In this document: in pieces, positions 16,289 to 25,563 of the stretch | Layout: the number at the start of each line of letters is the position of its first letter | How positions within the stretch are numbered: position 1 is the stretch's first letter | Assembly: GCF_016429215.1 (NCBI RefSeq) | Contig: NZ_JAELUH010000002.1 | Location: forward strand, 124,001-188,000 | DNA from: Herbaspirillum sp. ASV7 | GTDB lineage: Bacteria > Pseudomonadota > Gammaproteobacteria > Burkholderiales > Burkholderiaceae_D | Length of the DNA: 64,000 bases | Reading direction: 5' to 3' | Notes under the pieces: model-generated | What the model was told of the DNA's origin: nothing | Seen by the model: only the letters and a program-made list of their open reading frames with translations | Databases searched by the model: none | Program-made: the position numbers and the translations under genes

Positions 16289-17980
16289 ATGAAAAAAAAC
16301 ATGCATAAGAAACTGCTGGCGCTAGCCGCGGCCAGCCTCTGCAGCGGCGGCGCCCAGGCCTTTACCTTCGAAGGCGAGACGGTCTCGGGCAACTTCGACT
16401 CCACCGTCTCGCTGGGTGTGGGCGTGCGCGCCAGTTCGCCATCCTGCGGGCTGGTGATCGGCAGCAGCGCCGGCAATGCCTCGCCGGCCAGTGGCAGCGG
16501 CGCGCCGGCCGGCTGCGCCGATTCGCTGTCCTCGCTCAATGACCAGGGCAACCTGAACTACAACCGGGGTGACCGCTTCACCACCTACCTCAAGGGCACG
16601 CATGAACTGCTGCTGAACATGCCCGAGGACGTCAAGTTCCTGGGCCGCGTGAGCTGGTTGCGCGACTACTCGGCCACCAGTACCAGCGGCAACATCAGCG
16701 GCGCCAACAGCAGCGGGCGCGCCTTGTCGGACGATGCCACCAACGAGTTGCATTCCAAGGTGCGGCTGCTGGACCTGTGGGTCAGCAAGTCCTTCAACCT
16801 GGGCGAGGAGCGCGCCCGTGTGCGGGTCGGCAACCAGGTGGTGAACTGGGGCGAGAGCCTGTTCCTGCCGGGCGGCATCAACCAGACCAATGCCATCGAC
16901 CTGATGCGCCTGTCCAACCCCGGCACGCAATTGAAGGAAGCCATCCTGCCGGCGCCCATGGTCAACTTCGCCTCGGGCCTGGGCCATGGCTTCTCCATCG
17001 AGACCTATGTGCAGCAGGGCTGGGAAAGCAACTACTTCCCGCCCGTGGGCAGCTACTGGTCTACCGCCACCGTGGGCAGTGGTGCCGATTCCTACGGCGT
17101 GCCCACCACCAACCGGCCGCGCTCCACCGGCCAGTATGGCGTGGCCCTGCGCTATACCCCGCCCGGTGCCGAGGTCAACTTCGGCCTGTACGTGATGAAC
17201 TACCACGACAAGTCGCCCGTGCTCTCCACGGCCAACACCACCAGCGGCCTGGGCTATTCCTACCTGGAAGACCGCAAGATGATCGGCCTGTCGGCCAACT
17301 TCCCGCTGGGGAACTGGGCCATCGGCACCGAACTGTCGTACCGGCCCAAGGATGCCGTGGCCCTCAATGGATCGGTGCAGAATGCCAACGGTGGCTATTG
17401 CATGACCAATGGCAAGTGCTATGTGGAGACCGCCAAGTACCAGCTGGCCGTCACCGGTCTGCTCAGCCTCACGCCCAGCGAGCATGGCAGCATCCTCAAG
17501 CTGCTGGGCGCCGATACCGCGACCCTGATGGCCGAGGCCGTGGCGATCCGCTATCCCGATCTGAAGAGCTCCTATGGTGGCATTCCGGTGGCAGCCGGCC
17601 TGTGGGGCTGGGGCTACGACACCACCGCCAATGCCAACGCCACCCTGGCCAATGGCGGCAACACCGCCGGCGTCGGCACGGCCACCTCCTACGGCTACAA
17701 CCTGGACTTCAGCTGGGTCTATGACGGCTCGCTGGTGCCGGGCTGGCAGGTCATCCCGGAGATCTACTACTTCCAGGCCGTCAAGGGGCGCACGCCCAAC
17801 GCCACGGCCACCTTCATGGAAGGCGCCAAGATGGCCAACTTCACCATCACCTTCATGCAGAACCCGGCCAAGTGGCAGGTGGCCCTGAACTTCGCCAAGT
17901 TCTGGGGTGGTGCCAGCGTGTTCGACCAGCCCCTGAGCGACCGCAGTTTCTATGGCCTCACGGTCAGCCGCAACTTCTAG
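16289..17980 (+). CDS. DUF1302 outer-membrane beta-barrel protein
   Basis: 563 aa. Signal peptide LLALAAASLCSGGAQAF; the mature start FTFEGETVSGNFDSTVSLGVGVRAS is typical. Alternating amphipathic strands (RVRVGNQVVNWGESLFLPGGINQTNAIDLMRLSNPG, GVALRYTPPGAEVNFGLYVMNYHDKSP, NLDFSWVYDGSLVPGWQVIPEIYYFQAV) and a terminal aromatic (SRNF) indicate an outer-membrane barrel. GGGAGAG lies before the start. It pairs invariably with DUF1329 in genomes; substrate unknown, thought to be hydrophobic (steroids, aromatics, lipids). Confidence 0.88.
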   Translation: MKKNMHKKLLALAAASLCSGGAQAFTFEGETVSGNFDSTVSLGVGVRASSPSCGLVIGSSAGNASPASGSGAPAGCADSLSSLNDQGNLNYNRGDRFTTYLKGTHELLLNMPEDVKFLGRVSWLRDYSATSTSGNISGANSSGRALSDDATNELHSKVRLLDLWVSKSFNLGEERARVRVGNQVVNWGESLFLPGGINQTNAIDLMRLSNPGTQLKEAILPAPMVNFASGLGHGFSIETYVQQGWESNYFPPVGSYWSTATVGSGADSYGVPTTNRPRSTGQYGVALRYTPPGAEVNFGLYVMNYHDKSPVLSTANTTSGLGYSYLEDRKMIGLSANFPLGNWAIGTELSYRPKDAVALNGSVQNANGGYCMTNGKCYVETAKYQLAVTGLLSLTPSEHGSILKLLGADTATLMAEAVAIRYPDLKSSYGGIPVAAGLWGWGYDTTANANATLANGGNTAGVGTATSYGYNLDFSWVYDGSLVPGWQVIPEIYYFQAVKGRTPNATATFMEGAKMANFTITFMQNPAKWQVALNFAKFWGGASVFDQPLSDRSFYGLTVSRNF

Positions 17981-17992
17981 CACCACGTCGTC

Positions 17993-18016
17993 ACGCCCGG
18001 CCCTGGTGCCGGGCGT
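17993..18016 (+). terminator. GC-rich hairpin between DUF1302 and RND genes
   Basis: ACGCCCGG (17993-18000) pairs with CCGGGCGT (18009-18016), 8-nt loop, starting 13 bp after the DUF1302 stop, with only TT following. Likely an attenuating or mRNA-protecting hairpin inside the operon rather than a full stop. Confidence 0.4.
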
Positions 18017-18063
18017 TTGGCCGCCTGCCGGCGGCAATCGTCTTCACCTGAGAAAAACGCACC

Positions 18064-20433
18064 ATGGGTTCCGCCAATCGCCTCTTCAGCCTGGCCCGTT
18101 TCGAGGCCACCGTCTTCCGCTTCCGCCTCCCTATCCTGCTGGGCCTGCTGGTCTTCACGGCCGCCATGTCCTTCTTTGCGCTGCAGCTGCGCATGGACGC
18201 CGGCTTCGAAAAGCAGATGCCCACCCACCACGAATACATCGACACCTTCAAGCAATACCGTGACGACGTGCTCGGCGCCAACCGTCTCAATATCGTGCTG
18301 CGTGCGCGCAAGGGCGAGATCTGGACCCAGGCCGCGCTCGCGCGCCTGAGCGACATGACCCAGGCGGTCATGTTCCTGCCCAATATCAGCCGGCTGGGCG
18401 TGCAATCGCTGTGGACGCCCAATACCTTCGTCAACGAGATCACCGAGGAAGGCTTTCGCGCCGACCCGGTCATTCCCGGCACGGTGATCCCCTCGGCGCT
18501 CACGCCCGAGAGCATTGCCCAGATCCGCAATACCGCCATCAATGGCGGCTTCGTTGGCACGCTGATCTCGCGCAACCAGGACAGCGCCATGATCGTGGCC
18601 GAGATCAATGAATTCGATGCCAAGGGCAACAAGGTCGATTACCTGGCCTACAACAAGCTCTTGAACGACTTGCGCGCCAAGTACGAGGATGCCGACTTCG
18701 AGGTGCAGATCATCGGTTTCGCCAAGCAGATCGGTGATGTCGCCGATGGCGCCGAGGGCGTGCTCAAGTTCTGCGCCATGGCGCTGCTGCTGACCACCGT
18801 CGCGGTCTACTGGTATTGCCGCTCGCTGCCCTTCACGCTCTTGCCGGTGGCCTGCTCGCTGGTCTCGCTGGTGTGGCAGTTCGGCACGCTGCGCCTGCTC
18901 GGTTACGGGCTCGATCCGCTGGCGGTGCTGGTGCCCTTCCTCGTGTTTGCCATCGGTGTCTCGCACGGGGTGCAGCAGATCAATACCATCGTGCGCGGCA
19001 TCGCCAGCGGCCTGTCCTGCGAGGGTTCGGCGCGCGCCAGTTTCCGGGGGCTGCTCATCCCCGGCGTGCTGGCGCTGGTGACGGCCTTCGTCTCCTTCAT
19101 CACGCTGGTGATGATCCCCATCCCGATGGTGCGCGAACTGGCCATCACCGCCTCCATCGGCGTGGCCTACAAGATCGTCACCAACCTGGTCATGCTGCCG
19201 CTGGCGGCCTCGCTGCTCAAGGTCGGCCGTGGCTATGCCGATGCCGCCATGCGCGCCCAGCAGGCGCGCGGGCGCTGGCTGGCCGTGCTCTCGCGCGCGG
19301 CCGAACCCAGGGTGGCGCGCAGCATCGTGGTGGTCACGCTGTTGCTGCTGGCGGGCGCGGCCTGGTACAGCCATGACCGCCTGGTCGGCACGCTGCAACC
19401 GGGCGCACCGGAATTGCACGCTGATTCGCGCTACAACCAGGATGCCCGCTGGATCGCCGAGAACTACGGCAATGGCCTGGACTGGCTGACCGTGATCCTC
19501 TCCACGCCCGCCAACTCCTGCGACAACGTCAGCTTCGGCCGCTACCAGGACCAGTTCGACACCGTCATGCGCCATGTGCCGGGCGTGCTGTCGGTAAGCT
19601 CCTTCGCCGACCAGATGAAGATCTACAACGAGGGCTACAACGAAGGCAACCCGGCCATGTTCACCGTGCCGCTGGATGCGGCCAACTACGCGGCGCTGGC
19701 CGTGGAGATCGGGCGCGTGCGCGGCTTCCTCTCCAAGGATTGCAACATGCTGGCCACCCACCTGTTCCTGGCAGACCACAAGGCCGCCACCATCAATGGC
19801 GTCATCGCCGCCGTCAAGCAGTATCGCGACCAGCACAAGCTGGCCGGGCTGGAAATCCGCCTGGCCGCCGGCAATGCCGGCGTCATCGCCGCCGTCAACG
19901 ACGAGGTCGAGAAATCCGAACTGCCCATGATGCTCTACGTCTATGGCGCCATCGTGCTGCTGGTGTTTGCCGTCTATCGCGACTGGCGCGCCATCATCGC
20001 CTGCTGCCTGCCGCTGACGGTGGCGACCTTCATCGGCTATGCCTTCATGAAGCAATTGCAGATCGGCCTGACGGTGGCCACCCTGCCGGTGATGGTGCTG
20101 GCCGTGGGCATCGGCGTGGACTACGCGTTCTACATCTACAACCGCCTGCAGATGCACCTGGCCGCCGGCCAGCCCATCGAGCAGGCGCTGCACCACTCGC
20201 TCCAGGAAATCGGCATGGCCACCATCTTCACCGCCATCACGCTGGCCATTGGCGTGGCGACCTGGTCGTTCTCGGCGCTGAAGTTCCAGGCTGACATGGG
20301 CAAGCTGCTGGCCTTCATGTTCCTGGTCAACCTGGTCATGGCGATGACGGCCTTGCCGGCCTTCGCCGTGGTGCTGGAAAAGATGTTCCCGCGCAAGACC
20401 CCGATCAAGCTCAACAGCGCCCTGGCGCACTGA
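18064..20433 (+). CDS. RND-superfamily (MMPL/HAE3-like) exporter
   Basis: 789 aa with about 12 membrane segments in two symmetrical halves: TM1, a periplasmic loop (~45-235), TM2-6, then TM7 (IVVVTLLLLAGAAWYS), a second loop (~425-600) and TM8-12. It carries the MMPL-type motif MVLAVGIGVDYAFYIYNRL in the second half and FLVFAIGVSHGVQQINTIVRG in the first, with the GD/DY region used for proton relay. Such transporters move hydrophobic molecules across or out of the inner membrane; linkage to DUF1302/DUF1329/YCF48 genes is conserved in proteobacteria. Substrate not identifiable. Confidence 0.9.
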   Translation: MGSANRLFSLARFEATVFRFRLPILLGLLVFTAAMSFFALQLRMDAGFEKQMPTHHEYIDTFKQYRDDVLGANRLNIVLRARKGEIWTQAALARLSDMTQAVMFLPNISRLGVQSLWTPNTFVNEITEEGFRADPVIPGTVIPSALTPESIAQIRNTAINGGFVGTLISRNQDSAMIVAEINEFDAKGNKVDYLAYNKLLNDLRAKYEDADFEVQIIGFAKQIGDVADGAEGVLKFCAMALLLTTVAVYWYCRSLPFTLLPVACSLVSLVWQFGTLRLLGYGLDPLAVLVPFLVFAIGVSHGVQQINTIVRGIASGLSCEGSARASFRGLLIPGVLALVTAFVSFITLVMIPIPMVRELAITASIGVAYKIVTNLVMLPLAASLLKVGRGYADAAMRAQQARGRWLAVLSRAAEPRVARSIVVVTLLLLAGAAWYSHDRLVGTLQPGAPELHADSRYNQDARWIAENYGNGLDWLTVILSTPANSCDNVSFGRYQDQFDTVMRHVPGVLSVSSFADQMKIYNEGYNEGNPAMFTVPLDAANYAALAVEIGRVRGFLSKDCNMLATHLFLADHKAATINGVIAAVKQYRDQHKLAGLEIRLAAGNAGVIAAVNDEVEKSELPMMLYVYGAIVLLVFAVYRDWRAIIACCLPLTVATFIGYAFMKQLQIGLTVATLPVMVLAVGIGVDYAFYIYNRLQMHLAAGQPIEQALHHSLQEIGMATIFTAITLAIGVATWSFSALKFQADMGKLLAFMFLVNLVMAMTALPAFAVVLEKMFPRKTPIKLNSALAH

Positions 20434-20456
20434 CCCGCAAGGCAAGGACGATTCCG

Positions 20457-21464
20457 ATGACTTTCTTCTTCAAGCACGCCCTGTCGGCACTGGCTGCCAG
20501 TCTGGCGATGATCCCGGCGATTCCGGCGCTGGCCCAGGCCGGCGCCCCCATCCCGCTGGCCCCCGCGCGTGCCGACGCCCATGCTTTGCACAACATGATG
20601 CTGGGCGCCACCCGCGCCGGTAATCAGGCAAGCAGCCGCATCGTCGCCGTCGGCGCCTACGGCTACATCATCCTCTCCGACGACGGCGGCGCCAGCTACC
20701 GCCAGGCCGAGCAGGTACCGGTGGACTTCACGCTGACCTCGGTAGCCTTCGCCGACGCCCAGCAGGGCTGGGCCGCCGGGCATGGCGGCGCCATCCTGCA
20801 CACCAGCGATGGCGGGCGTCACTGGACGCTGCAGCGTAGCGATACCACGGTCGACCAGCCGCTCTTCTCGATCTGGTTTGCCAATGCCAACGAAGGCTGG
20901 GCAGCCGGCCTGTGGTCGCTGCTGTTGCATACCCGCGATGGCGGCCAGCACTGGGAGCAGGTCAAGCTACCCACCGCCCCGGGCCAGAAGCGCGGCGACC
21001 TGAACTTGCTGCATCTCTTCCCCGGCGCCGATGGCGCGCTCTATGTCGCGGCCGAACAGGGCGTGCTGTACCGCTCCACCGACCATGGCCAGCACTGGGA
21101 AGGCATCGCCACCGGCTCCAAGGCCTCCCTGTGGAGCGGTGTGGCCACGGCCTCCGGCGCCCTGGTGGTGGGTGGCCTGGGCGGCAAGATCCTGCGTAGC
21201 GAGGATGGCGGCCAGCACTGGCAGAACGTGGCATCGCCCACCAGTGGCTCCATTACCTCGCTGCGCACCGACGGCAGCCAGGTGATCGGCAGCTCCCTCT
21301 CGGGGGCACTGATCGTCAGTGATGACGATGGCCGCAGCTGGCGCGTGGCCGCCATGGCGCGCGATGCCCTGACCACGCTGGAACTGCAGGATGGCCGTGC
21401 CGACCGTCCGCTGGCCTATGGCAAGGGTGGGCAGGCCAAGCTGGAGGCGCGTGCCGGCCACTGA
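20457..21464 (+). CDS. YCF48/BNR-repeat periplasmic beta-propeller protein
   Basis: 335 aa with a signal peptide (ALSALAASLAMIPAIPALAQA). At least five BNR/YCF48 repeats with S/DxDGGxxW/HW turns: LSDDGGASYRQ, HTSDGGRHWTLQR, HTRDGGQHWEQV, RSTDHGQHWEG, RSEDGGQHWQN and VSDDDGRSWRV. Homologues of the photosystem II assembly factor Ycf48 accompany RND/DUF1302/DUF1329 clusters in non-phototrophs, probably as assembly or scaffold partner. Last gene of the cluster, followed by a strong terminator. Confidence 0.87.
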   Translation: MTFFFKHALSALAASLAMIPAIPALAQAGAPIPLAPARADAHALHNMMLGATRAGNQASSRIVAVGAYGYIILSDDGGASYRQAEQVPVDFTLTSVAFADAQQGWAAGHGGAILHTSDGGRHWTLQRSDTTVDQPLFSIWFANANEGWAAGLWSLLLHTRDGGQHWEQVKLPTAPGQKRGDLNLLHLFPGADGALYVAAEQGVLYRSTDHGQHWEGIATGSKASLWSGVATASGALVVGGLGGKILRSEDGGQHWQNVASPTSGSITSLRTDGSQVIGSSLSGALIVSDDDGRSWRVAAMARDALTTLELQDGRADRPLAYGKGGQAKLEARAGH

Positions 21465-21482
21465 TACCTGGTGTTGAAAAGC

Positions 21483-21516
21483 AAAGAGGATATCCACGGA
21501 TATCCTCTTTTTTTTT
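21483..21516. terminator. Rho-independent terminator
   Basis: AAAGAGGATATCC (21483-21495) and GGATATCCTCTTT (21498-21510) form a near-perfect stem, followed by a T-run to 21516. It ends the export cluster; its A/T flanks on both sides would also stop the convergent aldehyde dehydrogenase transcript. Confidence 0.9.
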
Positions 21517-21538
21517 ACGCTCCGTATTTGGCCGGCGC

Positions 21539-22969
21539 TTATTTCTTCAGGCTGATCACCTGCGGCTGCGTCACCGACTTCAAGCCTTCATTGCCGAACT
21601 CCAGCCCCCAGCCCGAACGCTTGACGCCACCGAACGGCACCATGGGATGCACCATGCCATGCTGGTTGACCCACACCGTCCCGGCCTGCAGACGCGTGGC
21701 GATCTGCGCTGCGCGTGCGCTGTCACTGCTCCACACAGAGGCGCCCAGGCCGACGTCGAGCCGGTTGGCGTTGGCAATGGCGTCTTCCAGATCGCTATAG
21801 CGGATGATGGGCAGGACCGGGCCGAACTGTTCCTCATCGACCAGGCGCGCGCCATCGCGGATATCGGTCACCAGCGTGAGCGGATAGAAGTTGCCTGGGC
21901 CGTCCGGCAAGCGGCCACCGCAGACGATGGTGGCCCCGTCCTCGCGGGCGCTATCCACCAGCGCCGCCACCTTCTGCAACTGCATGCGGTTCTGCACCGG
22001 TCCCATGGCGATGCCCGGCTGCAGGCCGTCTCCCATGGGCGTGGCGGCGATGATGGCCTGGAGCTCGGCGACGATCTGGTCATGCAGGGCGTCGGGCACA
22101 TACAGCCGCTTGGCGCAGGCGCAGGTCTGCCCCATGTTGAGGAAGGCGCCCCAGAACAGGCCCGGCGCGATGGCCTTGGGATCGGCATCGTCGAGCACGA
22201 TGGCGGCATCGTTGCCGCCCAGCTCCATGGTGGTAGGCGTGAGGTTGCGGGCGGCGGCAGCGACGATGCGCGCCCCGGTGGCACCGGAACCGGTGAACAT
22301 GATCTTGTCGACCTGGGGATCCTCCACCAGCAGCGCCCCCACGCTGCCATCGCCACTGACGGTATTCATCACCCCCGGCGGCAAGGCGCCGGCGATCACC
22401 TTGGCCAGCTCCAGGCCGCACACGCTGGTGTATTCGGACGGTTTCAGGACCACGGTATTGCCGGCGAAGATGGCCGGGATCACCTGCCAGATCGAGATCA
22501 TCAGCGGCCAGTTCCAAGGGGCGATGGCGGCCACCACGCCGAAAGGCTTGCGATGCAGTTCATCGCGCCGGGTCTCATCCTCGAAGACCACCTCGGGCGC
22601 CAGCGTCAGGCTGGCGGTGGCGCGGGTCCAGGCTTCGCAGCCCCACAGCTCGAAGCGCGAACCCGGCACCTGGTCCGGCCCCACCCCGCCCAGCGGACGC
22701 CCCTGCTCCTGCGTCACCAGCGTGGCCAGCCATTCGGCATTGGCGGCGATGGCGTCGGCCACCCGGTGCAGCGCGGCGCGGCGCTGTTCCAGGTCCAGCG
22801 CCGCCCAGGCCGGCTGGGCATTGCGCGCAGCAGCCACGGCGGCGGCCACCTCGATGGCGTCGGACTGGGGGAAGCGGCCCATCACCTCGCCATTGGCGGG
22901 GTTGCGGGAGTCAAGCAGGCGCGCGCCGCTGCGCAGCTGGCCGCCGATGATATTGCTGGTGGTGTACAT
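21539..22969 (-). CDS. NAD(P)-dependent aldehyde dehydrogenase
   Basis: 476 aa from ATG 22969 (MYTTSNIIGGQ), chosen because AAGGAGA lies 6 bp upstream; the open frame extends to 23020. ALDH superfamily signatures: AAIAPWNWPLMISIWQVIPAIFAGNTVVLKPSEYTS, GSGATGARI (nucleotide loop), the general-base glutamate in MELGGNDAAIVLDDAD, catalytic cysteine in NMGQTCACAKRLYV, and EEQFGPVLPIIRY. Downstream of and in the same direction as the amine oxidase gene (80 bp gap), so it most likely oxidises the aldehyde from amine deamination (for example phenylacetaldehyde or 4-hydroxyphenylacetaldehyde) to the acid. Confidence 0.9.
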   Translation of the reverse strand: MYTTSNIIGGQLRSGARLLDSRNPANGEVMGRFPQSDAIEVAAAVAAARNAQPAWAALDLEQRRAALHRVADAIAANAEWLATLVTQEQGRPLGGVGPDQVPGSRFELWGCEAWTRATASLTLAPEVVFEDETRRDELHRKPFGVVAAIAPWNWPLMISIWQVIPAIFAGNTVVLKPSEYTSVCGLELAKVIAGALPPGVMNTVSGDGSVGALLVEDPQVDKIMFTGSGATGARIVAAAARNLTPTTMELGGNDAAIVLDDADPKAIAPGLFWGAFLNMGQTCACAKRLYVPDALHDQIVAELQAIIAATPMGDGLQPGIAMGPVQNRMQLQKVAALVDSAREDGATIVCGGRLPDGPGNFYPLTLVTDIRDGARLVDEEQFGPVLPIIRYSDLEDAIANANRLDVGLGASVWSSDSARAAQIATRLQAGTVWVNQHGMVHPMVPFGGVKRSGWGLEFGNEGLKSVTQPQVISLKK

Positions 22970-23048
22970 ACGGTCTCCTTGAAGAAAAAGACCGCCCTGG
23001 CCGGGGCCGGAGGCGGTCATGGGGAAAGGTCGTGCAGGGAGCGACTAC

Positions 23049-25343
23049 TTATTTTTTCTTGTTCAGGCCCAGCGTGGGCGTCTCGTCGAAGAAGTTCCAG
23101 GGCTTGAGCAGCACATGCACCCATTCGGTGGGCATGATCGGCCATTCCTCGGCGCGCGCCACGTGGGTGGTGCCGGTGGTCAGCCAGACCACGTCGTCCT
23201 GGTTGACGATGGACTGGTTGTCCTTGATGAAGGCACCCAGGCCGGTGTCTTCCTGCGAGCGGTTGGGATACTTGCCCTCGGGGAAGCGCTGCACCGGGTC
23301 ATAGCGGGTCACCCACAACTGGCGGTCCATGAAGCTCAGGCGACGGTTGAGCCATTCGTCCTGCGAGAAGTTGGCGCCCTTGGCGATGGGGTGGGTACCA
23401 CCGGCATACGGGATCAGCTGGTAGGACACCGGGTTGCCGACCTTGTTGAACTTGTTGGGATTGCTCAAGAGCCGGATGGTCGAGGCATCGAACTTCTGCG
23501 CCGCCTGCTGCTCGGTCTCGGGGGTGCGCTGCACGGTCTGCATGGTGCTGCTGCGCGGGCCGCCACGGGTATTGGGCAAGACCACCGGATCGACTTCGGT
23601 GAGCGAGTTGTTCTGGCCATCGATGTCCAGGTCCAGCCTGAAATTGTAGATGTGTTGGTGCGTGGTGCCGACCACGTTGTGATCGATCAGGGTGCCGTAG
23701 CGGGTATCCTCGGCGGCGCTGGCGTCGCGCATGGTCGAGGCCTGCACGCCCTTGACCGCTTCGATACCGGTGGCGCCGGCGTTGATGCCGATGGTGCCAT
23801 TCTCGGCAAAGACCCAGTCGAAGATGTAGTCGTAGTTGCCCACCGTGCTGATCCAGCGGATCACCAACTCACGCCGCTCCACCGACAGATTGGGCTGGCC
23901 GTATTCCTGGTGCTTGAATTCCGGTCCGGCATAGCGCTCGAACACACCGATGGCGCGTGGGATCACGCGCGGCTTGCCGCTGCTGTCGGCGATGGTGGCG
24001 TCCAGCAGCACCGCGTTCTCCGGGGTGTCCTTGCCGCGTTCGATGGAAGAGGTCAGCGTGCCCATGCCATATTCACCCGAGTCCAGGTAGGCCTTGAAGT
24101 ACCAGCCCACATCCGGATCGCCATAGGGCACGATCATGCCGCCCAGCGAACCCTCGTACATGATCTGGCGCTTCTTGCCGTGGTCGTTGTAGGTCACGGT
24201 GGAGAACATCAGGCCTACGCGCGAGTCGAGCTTGAAGTGCATCTCCCAGTTGCGCCAATGCAGGGTGTTGCCGCTGATGGTGTAGTTCTTGCCTTCGGGC
24301 TCGCTGATCTCCAGCGGCTTGGGCGGCGGCGTCAGGGTGCGGCCACGGCCGTCATAGCCGGTGGGCTTCAGCGGCACCGGGATGACGCCGTTGTCCTCGA
24401 CCTTGATCACCTTCTTGTTGACCACGTCCACCACCGCCACCAGGTTCTCGATGGGATGGGCCCAGTAGTTGCCGTCGCCCACATCGAGGTAGCTGACCAC
24501 CTTGAGCAGGCGGCTATCCTCTTGCAGCGCGTCCTTGCCGCCGAAGTAACCCACCGTCAAGGGCGTGGCGACCACCTTCTTCATGTCGCTGATGCCACGG
24601 CGGGCGATGGCCTGTACGTATTCCGGGCTGGATTCCAGCGAGTTCTGGACCGTCTCGAAGTCATCCACCAGCACCATGCCCTGCACGCCGGCCTTGGGTT
24701 CCCAGCGCACCACGCTGTGCCGGGCCAGGTCCACCGTGCCTTCGATGACGTTGCGGCCATCGAGCAGGGTGAAATTGGCACGCCGTTCGAAGACCGGCCG
24801 GCCCTGGCCCAGGGCGAATTGCCAGACCTGTTCCTTGGGCGGCTCGGCCAGGCTGATCTCGGTGAAGCGATAGCTGGGCTGGTAGTGGCCGCTGGCCTTG
24901 AGCGCATCGACGGTGGCCGTGATCTCGGCGGCCGACAGCGGATTGAGGGGATGCGGCACGGCCTCGATCTGGAAGGTCTTGTCCAGGCTGGGGGCGAAGA
25001 CGGTATTGATGAAGTCTTCCGACACGTAGGCTTGCTCCCCCTTCATCACCAGCGGCACCGGCAAGGCCACGCTCTGGCCGTTGACCAGCGCGGTACGGGC
25101 ACGCGGCTTGACGCGCACGATGACGCTGTTGCGGGTGATGGTCCAGACGCCCGCATAGGCATCCCAGCGCACGCTGGCGCCGAAGGATTCCATGGCTTTC
25201 TTCAGCGGCACCATGTGCGCGGCGGCACCGTGGGCGGCCGCCGGCAGCGGCAGCATCACGGTGGTGGACAGGCCGGCGGCGGCGAGCGCGGCCAGCAGGA
25301 CATGGCGCGAAGCCAGGCGGAGTGCGGAGCGGAATGGTTTCAT
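23049..25343 (-). CDS. tynA: Copper/topaquinone primary-amine oxidase (periplasmic)
   Basis: 764 aa with a signal peptide (VLLAALAAAGLSTTVMLPLPAAAHG) followed by the small N-terminal copper amine oxidase-N1 domain (TITRNSVIVRVKPRARTALVNGQ) as in E. coli TynA. Catalytic domain: base aspartate in AYLDSGEYGMG, the tyrosine converted to topaquinone in STVGNYDYIFDW, copper ligands HQH in TTHQHIYNFRLDLD and the third histidine in MPTEWVHVLLKPWNF. It oxidises primary amines such as tyramine or phenylethylamine to aldehyde, ammonia and peroxide in the periplasm. Operon with the downstream aldehyde dehydrogenase. Confidence 0.94.
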   Translation of the reverse strand: MKPFRSALRLASRHVLLAALAAAGLSTTVMLPLPAAAHGAAAHMVPLKKAMESFGASVRWDAYAGVWTITRNSVIVRVKPRARTALVNGQSVALPVPLVMKGEQAYVSEDFINTVFAPSLDKTFQIEAVPHPLNPLSAAEITATVDALKASGHYQPSYRFTEISLAEPPKEQVWQFALGQGRPVFERRANFTLLDGRNVIEGTVDLARHSVVRWEPKAGVQGMVLVDDFETVQNSLESSPEYVQAIARRGISDMKKVVATPLTVGYFGGKDALQEDSRLLKVVSYLDVGDGNYWAHPIENLVAVVDVVNKKVIKVEDNGVIPVPLKPTGYDGRGRTLTPPPKPLEISEPEGKNYTISGNTLHWRNWEMHFKLDSRVGLMFSTVTYNDHGKKRQIMYEGSLGGMIVPYGDPDVGWYFKAYLDSGEYGMGTLTSSIERGKDTPENAVLLDATIADSSGKPRVIPRAIGVFERYAGPEFKHQEYGQPNLSVERRELVIRWISTVGNYDYIFDWVFAENGTIGINAGATGIEAVKGVQASTMRDASAAEDTRYGTLIDHNVVGTTHQHIYNFRLDLDIDGQNNSLTEVDPVVLPNTRGGPRSSTMQTVQRTPETEQQAAQKFDASTIRLLSNPNKFNKVGNPVSYQLIPYAGGTHPIAKGANFSQDEWLNRRLSFMDRQLWVTRYDPVQRFPEGKYPNRSQEDTGLGAFIKDNQSIVNQDDVVWLTTGTTHVARAEEWPIMPTEWVHVLLKPWNFFDETPTLGLNKKK

Positions 25344-25563
25344 TGTCGGGGCTGGGCTGTGGGACTATCGTGACGCCGATTATTGCGTCGGATATCCGCA
25401 CAGGCGTAGCCCGATTTGGCAAACCTGCATGCGTCGGAGGGCATATTGCCATTTCTGGATAGTCACCCCGGGCTAGCTGTCCGGGCTGGCGCATCCCCCG
25501 CCCGCATGCAATACTTGCCAACGTTAGTCGACAGACTGTAGGAACATCATCCCGCCACCCCCA

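Noticed and set aside
17977-20445. 822-codon minus-strand frame
   Set aside because: Antisense of the RND exporter; composition (His/Asp/Gly/Gln) is typical of shadow frames.
23019-25373. 784-codon plus-strand frame
   Set aside because: Shadow of the copper amine oxidase, whose TPQ and copper-ligand motifs are all on the minus strand.
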